A stretch of DNA of 64,000 nt, from the NCBI RefSeq assembly GCF_963664075.1, contig NZ_OY760916.1, positions 124,001 to 188,000 of the forward strand, in the 5' to 3' direction. Made by a program: the position numbers and the translations under genes. Shown piece after piece: positions 1-9,769 of the stretch; the stretch's first letter is position 1, and each line of letters begins with the position of its first letter. Under the pieces are notes generated by a model, which made no database searches, was not told the DNA's origin, and was given only the letters and a program-made list of their open reading frames with translations. This stretch comes from an uncultured Desulfobulbus sp. GTDB taxonomy: Bacteria; Desulfobacterota; Desulfobulbia; Desulfobulbales; Desulfobulbaceae.

Positions 1-1
1 G

Positions 2-916
2 GCGCTGTGGATGATTTACATCCTGTTGACCCTGATTGAAATGGTGGTGCTCTCGTTTCAGGGCATGCCGGTCTTTGACGCGGTCTGTAACTCCTTTTCC
101 ACCATGGCTGCCGGTGGCTTTTCTCCCAATGCTCAGTCGATTCAGGGCTATAACAGCACCAGTATCACCTGGACCATCACCCTCTTCATGTTTCTTGCCG
201 GCGGCAACTTTGCTCTGCAGTATCGGGTCTTTTTTCAGGCCAAGTTCCGTTCGCTGATTAACAATGAGGAGTTTCGCTTTTACCTGATGATTGTGGTGGT
301 GATGTCGCTGCTGCTCTGTTCTTCACTGATGCTGGTTGAGGGCGATGACTGGCAGACAGGATTGCGGGAGAGCTTTTTTCAGATTGCCTCCATCATCACC
401 ACCACCGGTTTTGCCTCGGAAGATTTCGGGCTCTGGGCCATTCCCGCTCAGACCATTCTCTTTACCATGATGCTGGTGGGGGGCTGTGCCGGTTCAGCCG
501 GTGGTGGGGTCAAGGTGGTCCGGGTACTTTTTGGCCTGAAATACCTCAAACGGGAGATTGCTCAGGTGGTCCATCCCAAGGCGGTGTTGCCCATTAAGAT
601 TGACCGGGTCACGGTCCCTGGGGACATTCAGCGCCAGATTTTGGGTTTTTTGTTATTTTACATTGCCCTGGCGACCACTTCCTCGCTGATCGTCACCGTG
701 ATCGAGCATGACGCGGTGGTGGGGATCATCGGTACGGCTGCCACCATCGGCAATATTGGCCCGGGCTACGGGACCATCGGCCCCATGGGCAGTTTTGGCG
801 ATCTCTCCCCCTGGACCAAGGGGATTTTTATTGTGGATATGGTGGTGGGACGACTGGAGCTGATACCCTTTTTGGCAATGCTCCACCCTGATTTTTGGAC
901 CTTTAAACGCAAGTAG
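2..916 (+). CDS. trkH: Trk/Ktr-type potassium uptake membrane subunit TrkH, C-terminal part
   Basis: The frame is open from base 2, so the 5' end lies outside the window. TrkH forms the K+-translocating pore of Trk systems in the inner membrane and normally works with the NAD-binding regulator TrkA, which is not in view. Visible are pore-loop/selectivity-filter segments ending in Gly (MAAGGFSP, TTTGFAS, GSAGGGVKVVR and GNIGPGYG) separated by hydrophobic helices, and the conserved family ending VGRLELIPFLAML. About 305 residues are present of the usual 480. A radical SAM gene starts 18 bases after the stop. Confidence 0.9.
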   Translation, partial: ALWMIYILLTLIEMVVLSFQGMPVFDAVCNSFSTMAAGGFSPNAQSIQGYNSTSITWTITLFMFLAGGNFALQYRVFFQAKFRSLINNEEFRFYLMIVVVMSLLLCSSLMLVEGDDWQTGLRESFFQIASIITTTGFASEDFGLWAIPAQTILFTMMLVGGCAGSAGGGVKVVRVLFGLKYLKREIAQVVHPKAVLPIKIDRVTVPGDIQRQILGFLLFYIALATTSSLIVTVIEHDAVVGIIGTAATIGNIGPGYGTIGPMGSFGDLSPWTKGIFIVDMVVGRLELIPFLAMLHPDFWTFKRK

Positions 917-934
917 ACAAAGTGAGGGATACTC

Positions 935-2068
935 TTGAGTACGCAGGCTTCGACAACAGAACCCTACAGTGGATTTGAGCAGGGACCAATTCGCCCCCCC
1001 AGCGAGGCCAACAGCCTGCTGCTTCGAGTGAGCCGCAACTGTCCCTGGAATAAATGTACCTTTTGCGGGCTTTATAAAGGGCAGCAGTTCAGCCGCCGCC
1101 CGCTTGCCCACGTGTTGGAGGATATTAAGACCGTTCAGGGCTTTGTTGAGCAACTCCGAAACAAAGAGCCTGTTGCTGTTGATGATTTAAGCTGGAGTGA
1201 GCAGCTGGCCTATTACGCAGCCCGAACCTGGGTGCTGGATGGCTGTCAGTCTGTTTTTCTTCAGGACTCCAACTCCCTGATCATAAAGCCTCGTGAACTG
1301 ATCACCATTCTTGAGGCGCTACGCAGTGCCTTTCCCAAAGTTGATAGGATCACCTCCTATGCCCGCTCGCAGACCATCGCCCGGATGCCACCTGCTGATC
1401 TTGCAGCCATCGCGGCGGCGGGGCTCAATCGTATTCATATCGGGCTGGAGTCGGGCTCTGATGCGGTGCTTGCCTTTGTCAAAAAGGGGGCAGACGCATT
1501 GACCCACGTCAAGGCCGGAGTCATGGTGAAAGAGGCGGGGATAGAACTCTCGGAATATTACATGCCGGGGCTGGGAGGGGAAGCACTCTCCCAGGCGCAT
1601 GCCCAGGAGAGTGCGGCGGTTCTCAATCAGATCAATCCGGATTTTATCCGTCTTCGAACTCTGGCTCTCCCCGATTCCCTGGAGCTGACCGAGGAGCAGG
1701 CAACTGGCCGTTTTCAAAAACTCGGCGATCGCCAGACCGCCGAGGAATTGCATCTCTTCCTTCGTTCACTGAGCGGTATCACCAGCCAGGTGAAGAGCGA
1801 TCATATTCTCAATCTTTTCGAAGAAATCGATGGGCGGCTGCCTGATGATCAGGCGGCGATGCTGGGGGTGATTGACACCTTTCTTGCTCTGCCGCCAGAG
1901 GAGCAGGTCCTCTACCAGATCGGACGCCGTTGTGGCGTCTTTCATGCTCTTGCCGATCTCAGGCATCCTGCACTCAGAGCGCGCGCATTGCACTATGTGG
2001 AACAGTGGATGGTGACGCAGGAAAATGTAGATCAGGTTTGCGATCAATTAATGCAGCGCTTTATTTAG
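935..2068 (+). CDS. Radical SAM family protein
   Basis: Starts at TTG with a GAGG ribosome-binding site about 7 bases upstream. Near residue 36 it has CPWNKCTFC, a Cx4CxxC cluster one residue wider than the standard Cx3CxxC of radical SAM enzymes. Later come a TIM-barrel-like core with GLNRIHIGLESGSD and VKKG segments, typical of Elp3/MiaB-type radical SAM proteins, so SAM cleavage to a 5'-deoxyadenosyl radical is expected. The substrate cannot be told. The 377 residues lack an obvious second Fe-S or TRAM domain. It lies 18 bases after trkH and converges on the chemoreceptor gene. The family call is firm; the specific reaction is unknown. Confidence 0.8.
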   Translation: MSTQASTTEPYSGFEQGPIRPPSEANSLLLRVSRNCPWNKCTFCGLYKGQQFSRRPLAHVLEDIKTVQGFVEQLRNKEPVAVDDLSWSEQLAYYAARTWVLDGCQSVFLQDSNSLIIKPRELITILEALRSAFPKVDRITSYARSQTIARMPPADLAAIAAAGLNRIHIGLESGSDAVLAFVKKGADALTHVKAGVMVKEAGIELSEYYMPGLGGEALSQAHAQESAAVLNQINPDFIRLRTLALPDSLELTEEQATGRFQKLGDRQTAEELHLFLRSLSGITSQVKSDHILNLFEEIDGRLPDDQAAMLGVIDTFLALPPEEQVLYQIGRRCGVFHALADLRHPALRARALHYVEQWMVTQENVDQVCDQLMQRFI

Positions 2069-2071
2069 TCT

Positions 2072-2087
2072 TGAATCCGTGACAGCG
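2072..2087 (+). repeat. Dispersed 16-bp intergenic motif, copy 1
   Basis: TGAATCCGTGACAGCG lies between two convergent genes. The same 16 bases occur inverted at 4928-4943, and with one change at 60660-60675. Shorter versions are at 17177-17186 and 50672-50682. All are intergenic. Confidence 0.6.
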
Positions 2088-2103
2088 AAGGGCTCGAACA
2101 GAT

Positions 2104-4263
2104 TTAGGCCTTTTTGAGGCAACTCACATAGGCCCGGTCGACTCTCTTAATATGGTTGATAAGCCAATCGCTGAGGAAATTCATCAAATCCAAGGTGATG
2201 GTGACACTGCCGCTTTCAAACTGTTTTTGAAAATCAACGACCTGGGCAACGAGTTTTGCGTGTTCCTGCGTATGGCTGTCAAGTTTGGGGTAGCCCGCCG
2301 CCCGCATCATCCGTTCCTCGTCTGCAAAATGTTCCACCGTATACTGAGCCAGTTCCCCAAGGGTTGCCCCCAGCACTGATTTACCTGCGCGACTCCGCAT
2401 GGCATGATGCAGTTTGTTCACCAGGTCCACGAGGTGGTGGTGTTGTTCATCGATGGCGTCGATGCCAAAGCTGATGGAACTGTCCCAGGTAATGAGATCA
2501 GGGGAATCGTCCGTACGAGCTGCCCCGTTGGCCTGGCTTCGGTCTACCTTGAACTCACCGATCATCACCTTGAGATCCGCTGCCAGGCGGGTGAGATCAC
2601 TGGCGTTCACACTCACCTTATGACTGCTGTCGGTGATGGTGCGGGCGATGGTGTTGACCTCGGTGATATCCGAGGCGATCTCGTTTGAAAAGGTGCTGCT
2701 GGTGGCCACATTCTGGCTGACCTCATCTATGCCCATGGAGGCCTGATGGAGATTCTCGATGATCTCCTCGGAGGCGCTCATCTGGGTCTCCACTGAAGTA
2801 GAGATTGAAGAGACCGTGGCGTCCACCTCGGTAATGACCGAAGCCACGTTGCTGATATCTCCCACTGTTTCTTGAATGTGACTCTGGATGCCTTCTATCT
2901 GTTTTCTGATATTGAAGGTAGCCTCTGCGGTTTGCTTGGCCAATTCTTTAATTTCGTTGGCAACCACGGCAAAACCTTTCCCCGATTCGCCCGCCCGCGC
3001 CGCCTCGATGGTGGCATTGAGTGCCAGCAGGTTGGTTTGTTCAGAGATCTCGGTGATGACCTCGGTCACCTTGTTGATTTCCGCTGCAGCCTTGCCCAGA
3101 TCATTCACCTTGCTTGAGGCCTGCAGCATTTCATCGACCGCCTTGTTGGAAATAGAGCGAGCGGTCTCGGAACTGCTCCCAATTTCCTGCATCATCTGAT
3201 TGAGATTGTCCACAGTGGAGGCCACGATGCGGACATTGGTTGCAGCCTCTTCCGTGGCAGCAGCCACGGAATTCATATTCTGACTCATCTCATTGGCCGC
3301 TCGGGCCACAGCTGAAGATTTTTCCCCCATGGAGGTCACTCCCTCATCCATTTGCTTGGAGATAATCAGCAATTGATTGGCGGACGCGGTCACGGTTTCA
3401 AAATACTCAGCGATGTTGCGGACAATATCATGGAGCTTGCTGATAAAGGCGTTAAACCAACCGGCCATTTTGCCCACTTCATCTTTGCCATGCACCACCA
3501 GTCGTTTGGTCAGATCGCCTTCCCCCTGGGCAATATCCTGGAGGATCTCCCCCGTATGGACGATTGGGGCGGTGATGCGCTTACTGAGAAAGGCCACCAG
3601 CACCAGGGTCAGGACAAAGGTAACGGCGATGATGAGCCCCAGGTGGAGGCGCTGGGTTGAAACCACAGCATTTATCTCCGTCTCCTTATGGGCGATAGCT
3701 TCGTTCATATTGCTAAGGTAGATTCCCGTACCCACCAACCAGTTCCAGGCAGGGAAGGCTTTCACATAGGCCAGTTTCTCCTCAGGTTGGCCTTGTCCGG
3801 GTTTCTTCTGCCAGGAGTAGGCGACCATCCCCTCGCCTTTGGAACGGGCAACCTGGCTGAATTGCTGAAAAATGTACTCCCCCTTGGCGTCCTGGAAGTT
3901 GGCCATGTTGTCTCCTTCCAGGTTGGGGCTGACCGGATGCATGACCATTTTTGCATCCAGGGTGTTGACCCAGAGGTAATTGTCTTCTCCGTAGCGCATG
4001 GTGCGCATGGTGTCCAGTGCCAGCTGTTTGCGTTGTTCCAGCGTCAGGTGCTCCAGACTTGCGGCATGTTGGATGACCTGATAGGCAACTTCCACCAGGT
4101 TTTTGATCATGGTGGTCTTCTCTTCCATCATGGAAGAGCGGATGGTCTCGAGTTCTTTTTGGCCCTGCTGGTTCAGTGACTGAGAAGACCAGTAGAGGGA
4201 GAGAAGGCCAAGCAGAAGGAGACCGGCGCTGGAAGTAAGGAGGATTTTTTTAAAAATATTCAT
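2104..4263 (-). CDS. Methyl-accepting chemotaxis protein with sCache sensor and C-terminal hemerythrin domain
   Basis: 719 residues. Order: TM helix (about 8-26), periplasmic single Cache domain (about 35-195; the [12 protein letters not shown] and MVMHP segments are typical), second TM helix (about 205-227), HAMP, then the long coiled-coil signalling domain with the hairpin [22 protein letters not shown]. The last ~130 residues are a bacteriohemerythrin domain with the di-iron pattern: His in DEQHHHLV, His/Glu in EHFADEE, His in HTQEHAKL and His/Asp in NHIKRVD. Such MCP-hemerythrin fusions (DcrH of Desulfovibrio) bind O2. The receptor probably steers the cell by oxygen or redox, with a small organic ligand sensed at the Cache domain. 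No che genes are adjacent. Confidence 0.93.
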   Translation of the reverse strand: MNIFKKILLTSSAGLLLLGLLSLYWSSQSLNQQGQKELETIRSSMMEEKTTMIKNLVEVAYQVIQHAASLEHLTLEQRKQLALDTMRTMRYGEDNYLWVNTLDAKMVMHPVSPNLEGDNMANFQDAKGEYIFQQFSQVARSKGEGMVAYSWQKKPGQGQPEEKLAYVKAFPAWNWLVGTGIYLSNMNEAIAHKETEINAVVSTQRLHLGLIIAVTFVLTLVLVAFLSKRITAPIVHTGEILQDIAQGEGDLTKRLVVHGKDEVGKMAGWFNAFISKLHDIVRNIAEYFETVTASANQLLIISKQMDEGVTSMGEKSSAVARAANEMSQNMNSVAAATEEAATNVRIVASTVDNLNQMMQEIGSSSETARSISNKAVDEMLQASSKVNDLGKAAAEINKVTEVITEISEQTNLLALNATIEAARAGESGKGFAVVANEIKELAKQTAEATFNIRKQIEGIQSHIQETVGDISNVASVITEVDATVSSISTSVETQMSASEEIIENLHQASMGIDEVSQNVATSSTFSNEIASDITEVNTIARTITDSSHKVSVNASDLTRLAADLKVMIGEFKVDRSQANGAARTDDSPDLITWDSSISFGIDAIDEQHHHLVDLVNKLHHAMRSRAGKSVLGATLGELAQYTVEHFADEERMMRAAGYPKLDSHTQEHAKLVAQVVDFQKQFESGSVTITLDLMNFLSDWLINHIKRVDRAYVSCLKKA

Positions 4264-4560
4264 CGCTGTCCGTTGTGCTCAGAAAAGGGAAATGAATCAA
4301 ACTTGTTAGATGTTGAGAATCTGCGTCCTTCGTACAGTATATGCTGGATCATTTTATGACGTCAAGCAGGCCTCGATTTGAATTTCGTTAAGAACTATAA
4401 AGGCTCGCAACCCATTGTAGCCACAAGGAGAAACAGCCTGTTGTTATGGGTGTCCATTGAAAAATTCTCCTAGATTTACGGGAATAACAAAAATTATTGT
4501 CTCCGTTGTTTCCCTCCTGGTTGTTTCCCGGTATAGTGCCGCAAATATTGAGATTAAAAC

Positions 4561-4887
4561 ATGTTTGACTGTACCATGGACTTAGAAACACCTGATGAAA
4601 ACGCCGCTTTGGTTGAGCCACAACGTGGTTTTGTCGAGCGACGCGTGGCAAATAACGATCGCAGGCGCAATAGAGAGCGCCGCCGCGGTGGTGAACGACG
4701 GATCGATCCCCGCCTGGCCCAGAGTAAACCCAAAAAATCACTTAAAGAATGGGTCCGTTCCATAACCCGCCTCCGCCTGGGGGTGGACCGAAGAAAAAAT
4801 CAAGATCGTCGTCGCCAATACGACCGACGGCAAACCATACCCGCCTCTTTGCTCAGTCAAGAAGAACTGGCTGATCTGCTTTCGTAA
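4561..4887 (+). CDS. Small Arg-rich hypothetical protein
   Basis: 108 residues, not recognised. It is very rich in Arg and Glu/Asp, with repeated RRxxxR blocks such as RRNRERRRGGERR and DRRKNQDRRRQYDRR, and no membrane segment. The charge suggests binding to nucleic acid or an acidic partner, which is inference only. The upstream site is weak. An ATG at 4576 is an alternative start. It lies between the divergent chemoreceptor gene and the PepSY gene. Confidence 0.55.
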   Translation: MFDCTMDLETPDENAALVEPQRGFVERRVANNDRRRNRERRRGGERRIDPRLAQSKPKKSLKEWVRSITRLRLGVDRRKNQDRRRQYDRRQTIPASLLSQEELADLLS

Positions 4888-4927
4888 ACAAGACCCTTAT
4901 ATCCGTGAGCATTCATCAGTGACCACC

Positions 4928-4943
4928 CGCTGTCACGGATTCA
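4928..4943 (-). repeat. Dispersed 16-bp intergenic motif, copy 2 (inverted)
   Basis: Reverse complement of the motif at 2072-2087, identical over 16 bases. It sits downstream of the Arg-rich gene and upstream of the PepSY gene. Confidence 0.6.
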
Positions 4944-4970
4944 GAAATACCTCCAAATAATTAGCTCCTC

Positions 4971-4988
4971 TAATTCTGAGATAATTCT
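4971..4988 (+). promoter_or_regulatory. Candidate OmpR-type operator (TAATTCT direct repeat)
   Basis: TAATTCT occurs twice with a period of 11 bp (4971 and 4982), about 60 bases before the PepSY gene. OmpR-family response regulators bind direct repeats with this period, and one is encoded at 6319 in the same gene group. No binding data; inference from spacing. Confidence 0.35.
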
Positions 4989-5049
4989 TGGCGGCTACTG
5001 TAGGGGAAACGCGAATAACCGCGTTCCTTTTTTTACAGGAGCCTGAACC

Positions 5050-5397
5050 ATGAAAAAGAATATCTTCCTCGCCGTCCTCACCCTGAGCTTCACCGCACTC
5101 TCCAGCGCCAGCTTTGCTAGCATGATGCAAAACGACGCCCTCGCCACGCCAGCACCCCAGATTGATCTTTCCCGGGCTGTAGCCATTGCAGAGCAAGCGA
5201 CCAGCGGAACTGCAACCAAGGCAGAGCTGGAGCAATACGATGACCAGTGGGTCTATGATGTGGAGGTTGTTCAGGGGAAGAAGGTCATGGATGTCACCAT
5301 TGATCCCAAATCCGGTATGGTGCTGTCCTCCAAGCTTGATCAAGCTGATCATGAGAAGGAACAGGAATGCGATGAGGAACATGAGCAAAAGGATTGA
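5050..5397 (+). CDS. Secreted PepSY-domain protein
   Basis: 115 residues. It starts at ATG after a clear AGGAG site and has a classical Sec signal peptide (Lys-rich start, hydrophobic core, cleavage near ASFA at about residue 23). The rest is one PepSY domain: an AVAIAEQA helix, then the strand pair WVYDVEVVQGKKVMDVTIDPKSG. It ends in an acidic, His-containing tail that could bind metal. PepSY proteins of this size are periplasmic and often sit next to QseBC/PmrAB-type two-component genes, as here (6319-8432). A role in envelope stress or metal sensing is inferred. Confidence 0.85.
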   Translation: MKKNIFLAVLTLSFTALSSASFASMMQNDALATPAPQIDLSRAVAIAEQATSGTATKAELEQYDDQWVYDVEVVQGKKVMDVTIDPKSGMVLSSKLDQADHEKEQECDEEHEQKD

Positions 5398-5495
5398 CCC
5401 TTGGGTGATGACAGTGCCAGGCCCGCAGGACCCTGGCACTGGTCATGTATGCTGGGAGTCGAGCTGTTTTATATATCACTCTTAATTCGTGAGGC

Positions 5496-6272
5496 ATGAA
5501 CGTGAACGGTTATCAACCACAGAATTATCAGCAGTCTTTGAGTAAGGTACCCCAGGTTACTCTTCTTTTTTGGATTATTAAAATTGCGGCAACCACCCTG
5601 GGGGAGACGGGTGGCGATACGGTTTCCATGTCGCTGCATCTGGGCTACCTTTGGGGGACTGCCATCTTTGCAGTGGTTTTCATGGTTGCGGTTGCCGCCC
5701 AGATCAGAGCCAAGCAGTTTCATCCGGCGCTTTACTGGACCACAATTGTCGCCACCACCACCGTCGGCACCACCCTGGCTGATTTTGCCGATCGTTCCTT
5801 GGGCATCGGCTATGCGGGCGGAACCCTGCTTTTGAGTACGCTCCTGGCCCTGTCTCTCTTTGTCTGGTACCGATCCATGGGCACTATTTCGGTGCAATCT
5901 GTCAACTCGGCCAAGGCAGAGGTCTTTTACTGGCTGACCATAATGTTTTCTCAGACCCTGGGAACCGCCCTGGGCGATTGGATTGCCGATACCGCGGGGC
6001 TTGGTTACAGCGGCGGCGCGGTGATCTTCGGTGGCATGCTGGTGCTATTGGTTGGAGCCTATTTCTGGACCAATATTTCCAGGACCCTGCTGTTTTGGGC
6101 TGCGTTCATTGTCACCCGGCCTCTGGGAGCGGTTGTCGGTGATTTTCTCGATAAGCCCATAAGTTCTGGCGGACTGGCCCTGGATCGTGCGTCCGCCTCT
6201 TTTGTTCTCTTGGCCTGTATGCTAACCTGTATACTCTTCTTTAAACAGCGTGCAGCCGAAACAGCCCATTGA
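5496..6272 (+). CDS. COG4705-type integral membrane protein
   Basis: 258 residues with about eight hydrophobic helices. The sequence has internal repeats in which short motifs recur: TLGETGGDT, TVGTTLADF, TLGTALGDW and PLGAVVGDF, each an L/V-G..-D pattern. This is the signature of the COG4705 membrane proteins of unknown function, previously seen beside PepSY proteins and two-component systems. The conserved Asp/Glu inside helices suggests cation transport, which is inference. It follows the PepSY gene by 98 bases and leads into the response regulator gene. Confidence 0.75.
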   Translation: MNVNGYQPQNYQQSLSKVPQVTLLFWIIKIAATTLGETGGDTVSMSLHLGYLWGTAIFAVVFMVAVAAQIRAKQFHPALYWTTIVATTTVGTTLADFADRSLGIGYAGGTLLLSTLLALSLFVWYRSMGTISVQSVNSAKAEVFYWLTIMFSQTLGTALGDWIADTAGLGYSGGAVIFGGMLVLLVGAYFWTNISRTLLFWAAFIVTRPLGAVVGDFLDKPISSGGLALDRASASFVLLACMLTCILFFKQRAAETAH

Positions 6273-6318
6273 AAGATGCCCTGCATTGTGTCTGCAGGTC
6301 CGAGCAAAGGAAAAAGCG

Positions 6319-6984
6319 ATGCGTGTTCTCCTGGTTGAAGATGATCCCATGATTGGGGCGGCCATTCAGGACGCCCTTAAAGATGCCTCCTATGCCACGG
6401 ACTGGCTCAAGGATGGGCAGGTTGCTCTGGATACGCTTCAGTATCAATCCTACGACCTTATCCTTCTGGATCTTGGCTTGCCCGGAAAAGACGGGGTGGA
6501 GGTGCTGCAGAGTATCCGCACTCGCCAAAATGATATTCCCCTGTTGATTATCACCGCCCGTGACGGCCTGGATGACAGGATTGGTGGCCTGGATGCAGGG
6601 GCGGATGACTACCTGCTCAAACCCTTTGCCATGGCCGAGTTGCTGGCGCGGATGCGGGCGGTGCTGAGGCGAAAAGGCGGCTCAGCTGTGCCGCTGTTGA
6701 CCAATGGCATCGTCAGCCTGGACCCTGCGACCCACGAGGCGACAGGGCCGGAAGGCAGCACTGTCCAGCTGTCCAGCCGGGAGTTCGCTCTTTTACAGGC
6801 GCTCTTGATTCGACCAGGTGCCATCCTCTCCCGCAGTGAGCTGGAGGATCGTATCTACAGCTGGGGGGAGGAGGTGGAAAGCAATGCCGTGGATTTCTTT
6901 ATTCACGCATTGCGCAAGAAATTGGGCAGCACAGTTATTAAAAATATTCGTGGGGCGGGCTGGATGGTCGCCAAAAACGTATGA
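6319..6984 (+). CDS. OmpR/QseB-family response regulator
   Basis: 221 residues from the ATG at 6319, chosen because AAAGG precedes it and MRVLLVEDDP is the standard receiver start; an upstream in-frame ATG at 6250 overlaps the previous gene. Receiver domain: acidic pair in VEDD, phosphoacceptor Asp51 (LILLDLGLP), Lys in LLKPF. The C-terminal winged-helix DNA-binding domain carries LSSREFALLQALL and the VDFFIHALRKKLG recognition region. Closest in character to QseB/PmrA. It overlaps the kinase gene by 4 bases. It may act at the CTTCAT repeat upstream of arnB and at 4971. Confidence 0.92.
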   Translation: MRVLLVEDDPMIGAAIQDALKDASYATDWLKDGQVALDTLQYQSYDLILLDLGLPGKDGVEVLQSIRTRQNDIPLLIITARDGLDDRIGGLDAGADDYLLKPFAMAELLARMRAVLRRKGGSAVPLLTNGIVSLDPATHEATGPEGSTVQLSSREFALLQALLIRPGAILSRSELEDRIYSWGEEVESNAVDFFIHALRKKLGSTVIKNIRGAGWMVAKNV

Positions 6985-8432
6985 AGTGGAGGATGAGTGA
7001 GCCTGGACCTAGACTGAGCAGCTGGTTGCGGCGAGTGAACCAGCAGGGAAGGGGACTGCTGGCAGCAGGGCTGAGACTCCTTTTTCCCCTGGATGCCTTA
7101 CAGGGGCGCCTGGCCTTGTGGCTCTCCATCGCCATTCTTGGCGTTGGCCTGATAGCAGGGGCGGTGGCCTACATCAGTGGTTTTCAGGAGGCCCATGAAC
7201 TGCAGGATGACATGCTCTCGCAGGTGGCAGCCCTCATGCAGCAAAACGATCTGCTCGCACCGACTGATAGTGCCTTGAACAAGCTGCAGGTCCGCGATCC
7301 CGACGCACGTCTCTTGGTGCAGAGGTTACCTGCCAGTCCGAGTTCATCAGGCCAGGCTGCAACCAGTCAAGTCGGCCTGCCCCTGCCTTCTGATCTGAGC
7401 GATGGTCTGCATACGCTTCGACTGGGGCCGCATACGTACCGGGTTGTGGTCGCAAACCTGGGCCTCGAATATCGGTTTGCCGTTGCCCAGGAAACGGAAT
7501 TTCGCGATGAACTTGCACGGGACAGTGGCCTGCGGACCTTGATCCCCTTTTTCTTCCTGGTGCCTCTGCTGCTCTTCCTGGCCTCTTTTGTGATCCATAG
7601 AATCTTTGCTCCCATCTCTACGCTTGCCCTGCAGCTCGACCGGCGCAGTGAGCAGGAATTGCACCCCATTGCCGAGGAACCTTTTCCACTCGAAATTCGA
7701 CCCTTTATCAGTGCCATCAATCGCCTGCTTGCGCGGGTGGATCAATCGCTGAGCTGGCAGCGTCGCTTCATCGCCGATGCCGCCCATGAGTTGCGCTCCC
7801 CCATGACCGCACTCTCTCTGCAGGCGGAGCGTCTGGAGCGAGCAGAGATGTCTGCCTCTGCCCATGAGCGGTTACAGACGCTGCGTCAAGGGCTGGATCG
7901 GGCCCGGAAACTGCTGGATCAGCTCCTCAGTTTTGCCCGGGCTCAGACCAGCGGCAGCAAAGTGGAGAAAAGCATGTCGGTGCAGCAGCTCTATCGTCAG
8001 GTTCTGGCTGATATGCTGCCCCTGGCCGAGGCCAAGCAGATTGATATCGGTATCACCACCACAGTCGATGCCGGGCTCAGCGGCAATCCGCTTGATTTCC
8101 ACACCCTGGTGAAAAATCTGGTGGATAACGCCATCCGCTACACGCCCTTCGGCGGGCGGGTGGATCTTGCTCTTATCTCTGAACCGGATGTTCTGCGTCT
8201 GGAAATTGCAGACTTCGGTCCCGGTATTCCTGTGGCGGAACGGGAAAGAATATTTGATCCCTTTTACCGAATCCTGGGGACAGAGGAGATCGGCTCCGGC
8301 CTTGGCCTCTCCATCGTCAAGACCATTGCGCAGCGCATCGGTGCCCAGATAACTCTGGAAACAGCTCAGCCAGAAACCGGGCAGGGATTGCGGGTTGTGA
8401 TAACATTGGCCCGAGAAAATTCTCAAATCTAG
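6981..8432 (+). CDS. QseC/PmrB-like sensor histidine kinase
   Basis: 483 residues. Start ATG overlaps the regulator's stop (ATGA), implying translational coupling; an ATG at 6993 is too close to its purine-rich site to be preferred. TM1 lies around residues 46-65, a periplasmic segment follows to about 180, and TM2 is around 185-207. HisKA has AAHELRSP with phosphoacceptor His269. The ATPase domain has the N box LVKNLVDNAIRYTP, then DFGPGIP and GLGLSI. It is the partner of the regulator just upstream. A strong terminator follows, separating this pair from arnB. Confidence 0.92.
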   Translation: MKWRMSEPGPRLSSWLRRVNQQGRGLLAAGLRLLFPLDALQGRLALWLSIAILGVGLIAGAVAYISGFQEAHELQDDMLSQVAALMQQNDLLAPTDSALNKLQVRDPDARLLVQRLPASPSSSGQAATSQVGLPLPSDLSDGLHTLRLGPHTYRVVVANLGLEYRFAVAQETEFRDELARDSGLRTLIPFFFLVPLLLFLASFVIHRIFAPISTLALQLDRRSEQELHPIAEEPFPLEIRPFISAINRLLARVDQSLSWQRRFIADAAHELRSPMTALSLQAERLERAEMSASAHERLQTLRQGLDRARKLLDQLLSFARAQTSGSKVEKSMSVQQLYRQVLADMLPLAEAKQIDIGITTTVDAGLSGNPLDFHTLVKNLVDNAIRYTPFGGRVDLALISEPDVLRLEIADFGPGIPVAERERIFDPFYRILGTEEIGSGLGLSIVKTIAQRIGAQITLETAQPETGQGLRVVITLARENSQI

Positions 8433-8460
8433 TCAACTCCATCGACCGCGCTGTCGATTG

Positions 8461-8500
8461 ATCTCCCTCTGGCTTTACGTCGGAGGGAGATTTTTTTTTT
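8461..8500 (+). terminator. Rho-independent terminator after the kinase gene
   Basis: A 9-bp perfect stem, ATCTCCCTC at 8461-8469 with GAGGGAGAT at 8483-8491, is followed by a run of nine more T. It ends the two-component transcript. Confidence 0.9.
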
Positions 8501-8526
8501 GATTTTTTTCCGTAATCCACCTCCAT

Positions 8527-8543
8527 CTTCATCTTTTCTTCAT
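8527..8543 (+). promoter_or_regulatory. Candidate PmrA/QseB-type operator before arnB
   Basis: CTTCAT-CTTTT-CTTCAT: a hexamer repeated directly with a 5-bp spacer, the geometry of PmrA-family boxes (consensus half-site close to CTTAAT). It sits 78 bases before the arnB start, between the terminator and the operon. The related regulator is encoded just upstream. Seen: the repeat. Inferred: its binder. Confidence 0.5.
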
Positions 8544-8620
8544 CTACGGTTTGCTAGGGTGTCATCCAATAAGCCGTGTTGACCACGGTCGAATTTCCGA
8601 TCAACAACAATGAGACAATA

Positions 8621-9769
8621 ATGCGATCAAGATTTTTGCCGTTTTCAAAACCTTCCATCAATGAAGCGGAAATAAAGGCGGTGGCCGAGGTCCTGCGTTC
8701 TGGCTGGATAACCACCGGTGCCAAGGCTCTGGCCTTTGAACAAGCCTTTGCCGAGTACTGTGGAGCACCCGGCGCGGTGGCTTTGAGTTCCGCCACTGGT
8801 GGGATGCACCTTTTGCTGAGCGCCATGCAAATTGGCCCGGGCGACGAGGTGATAACTCCATCGCTCACCTGGGTCTCCACTGTCAACCTGATCCGCCTCT
8901 TGGGGGCAACTCCGGTCTTCGCCGATATCGAACGCGACACCCTGATGGTCAGCAAAGAAACCGTAGCTCCGCTGATGAGCGAGCGCACCAAGGCGATAAT
9001 TCCGGTTCATTTTGCCGGAGCAGCGGTGGATCTGGATCCTCTGCGGCAACTGGCCGCAGCCCGCAAAATTTCCCTGATAGAGGATGCAGCCCATGCTGCC
9101 GGGACCGAATACTGGGGAGAGCGGATCGGACACCGGGGCACCGCGATTTTCTCCTTTCATCCAATCAAAAATCTGACCTGTGGTGAAGGGGGCATGTTCT
9201 GCTCCGATGATGCCGAGTTGCTCGAGCATATTCGCCGCCTCAAATTTCATGGCCTTGGCGTCGATGCCTTTGACCGGACCATGCAGGGGCGCTCTCCCCA
9301 GGCCGAGGTCCTGGAGCCGGGCTTCAAATACAACCTGACCGATATGGCCGCAGCCCTTGGACTGGGCCAGCTGGCTCGGCTCGATGGCTTTATCGAAAAA
9401 CGCACCCGGTTAGCCGAGCGCTACAACGAACTTCTGGCAGAGGTCCCGGAGGTGTTGCCGCTGATTGCACCCTCCTATCCCATGCGTCACGCCTGGCACC
9501 TCTATGTGGTGCGGGTGGACTCAAACAAAGCGGGCATGGATCGGGACCGGTTCATGGCAGCGCTCAAAGAGAAAAACATCGGGACCGGCATTCATTTCAA
9601 GGCGGCCCACCTCCAGCGCTATTACCGCGAAACCATGCCCCAACCCCAAGGAACTTTGGAAAACACTGAATGGAACTCGGAACGGATCTGTTCTCTGCCC
9701 CTGTTCCCGGACATGGAACTCTCGGATGTGGATGAGGTGGTGGCCACCATCAAGGAGGTGCTGGCATGA
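8621..9769 (+). CDS. arnB: UDP-4-amino-4-deoxy-L-arabinose--oxoglutarate aminotransferase
   Basis: PLP enzyme of the DegT/DnrJ/EryC1 group that turns UDP-Ara4O into UDP-Ara4N in the cytoplasm, the step after ArnA decarboxylation in aminoarabinose synthesis. 382 residues, matching the family. The ATG at 8621 gives the standard start [13 protein letters not shown]; an in-frame GTG at 8576 would add 15 unrelated residues. The PLP lysine is Lys183 in [14 protein letters not shown]. The segments [25 protein letters not shown] and [18 protein letters not shown] agree closely with enterobacterial ArnB. First gene of the arn operon, overlapping arnC by 4 bases. Confidence 0.95.
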   Translation: MRSRFLPFSKPSINEAEIKAVAEVLRSGWITTGAKALAFEQAFAEYCGAPGAVALSSATGGMHLLLSAMQIGPGDEVITPSLTWVSTVNLIRLLGATPVFADIERDTLMVSKETVAPLMSERTKAIIPVHFAGAAVDLDPLRQLAAARKISLIEDAAHAAGTEYWGERIGHRGTAIFSFHPIKNLTCGEGGMFCSDDAELLEHIRRLKFHGLGVDAFDRTMQGRSPQAEVLEPGFKYNLTDMAAALGLGQLARLDGFIEKRTRLAERYNELLAEVPEVLPLIAPSYPMRHAWHLYVVRVDSNKAGMDRDRFMAALKEKNIGTGIHFKAAHLQRYYRETMPQPQGTLENTEWNSERICSLPLFPDMELSDVDEVVATIKEVLA

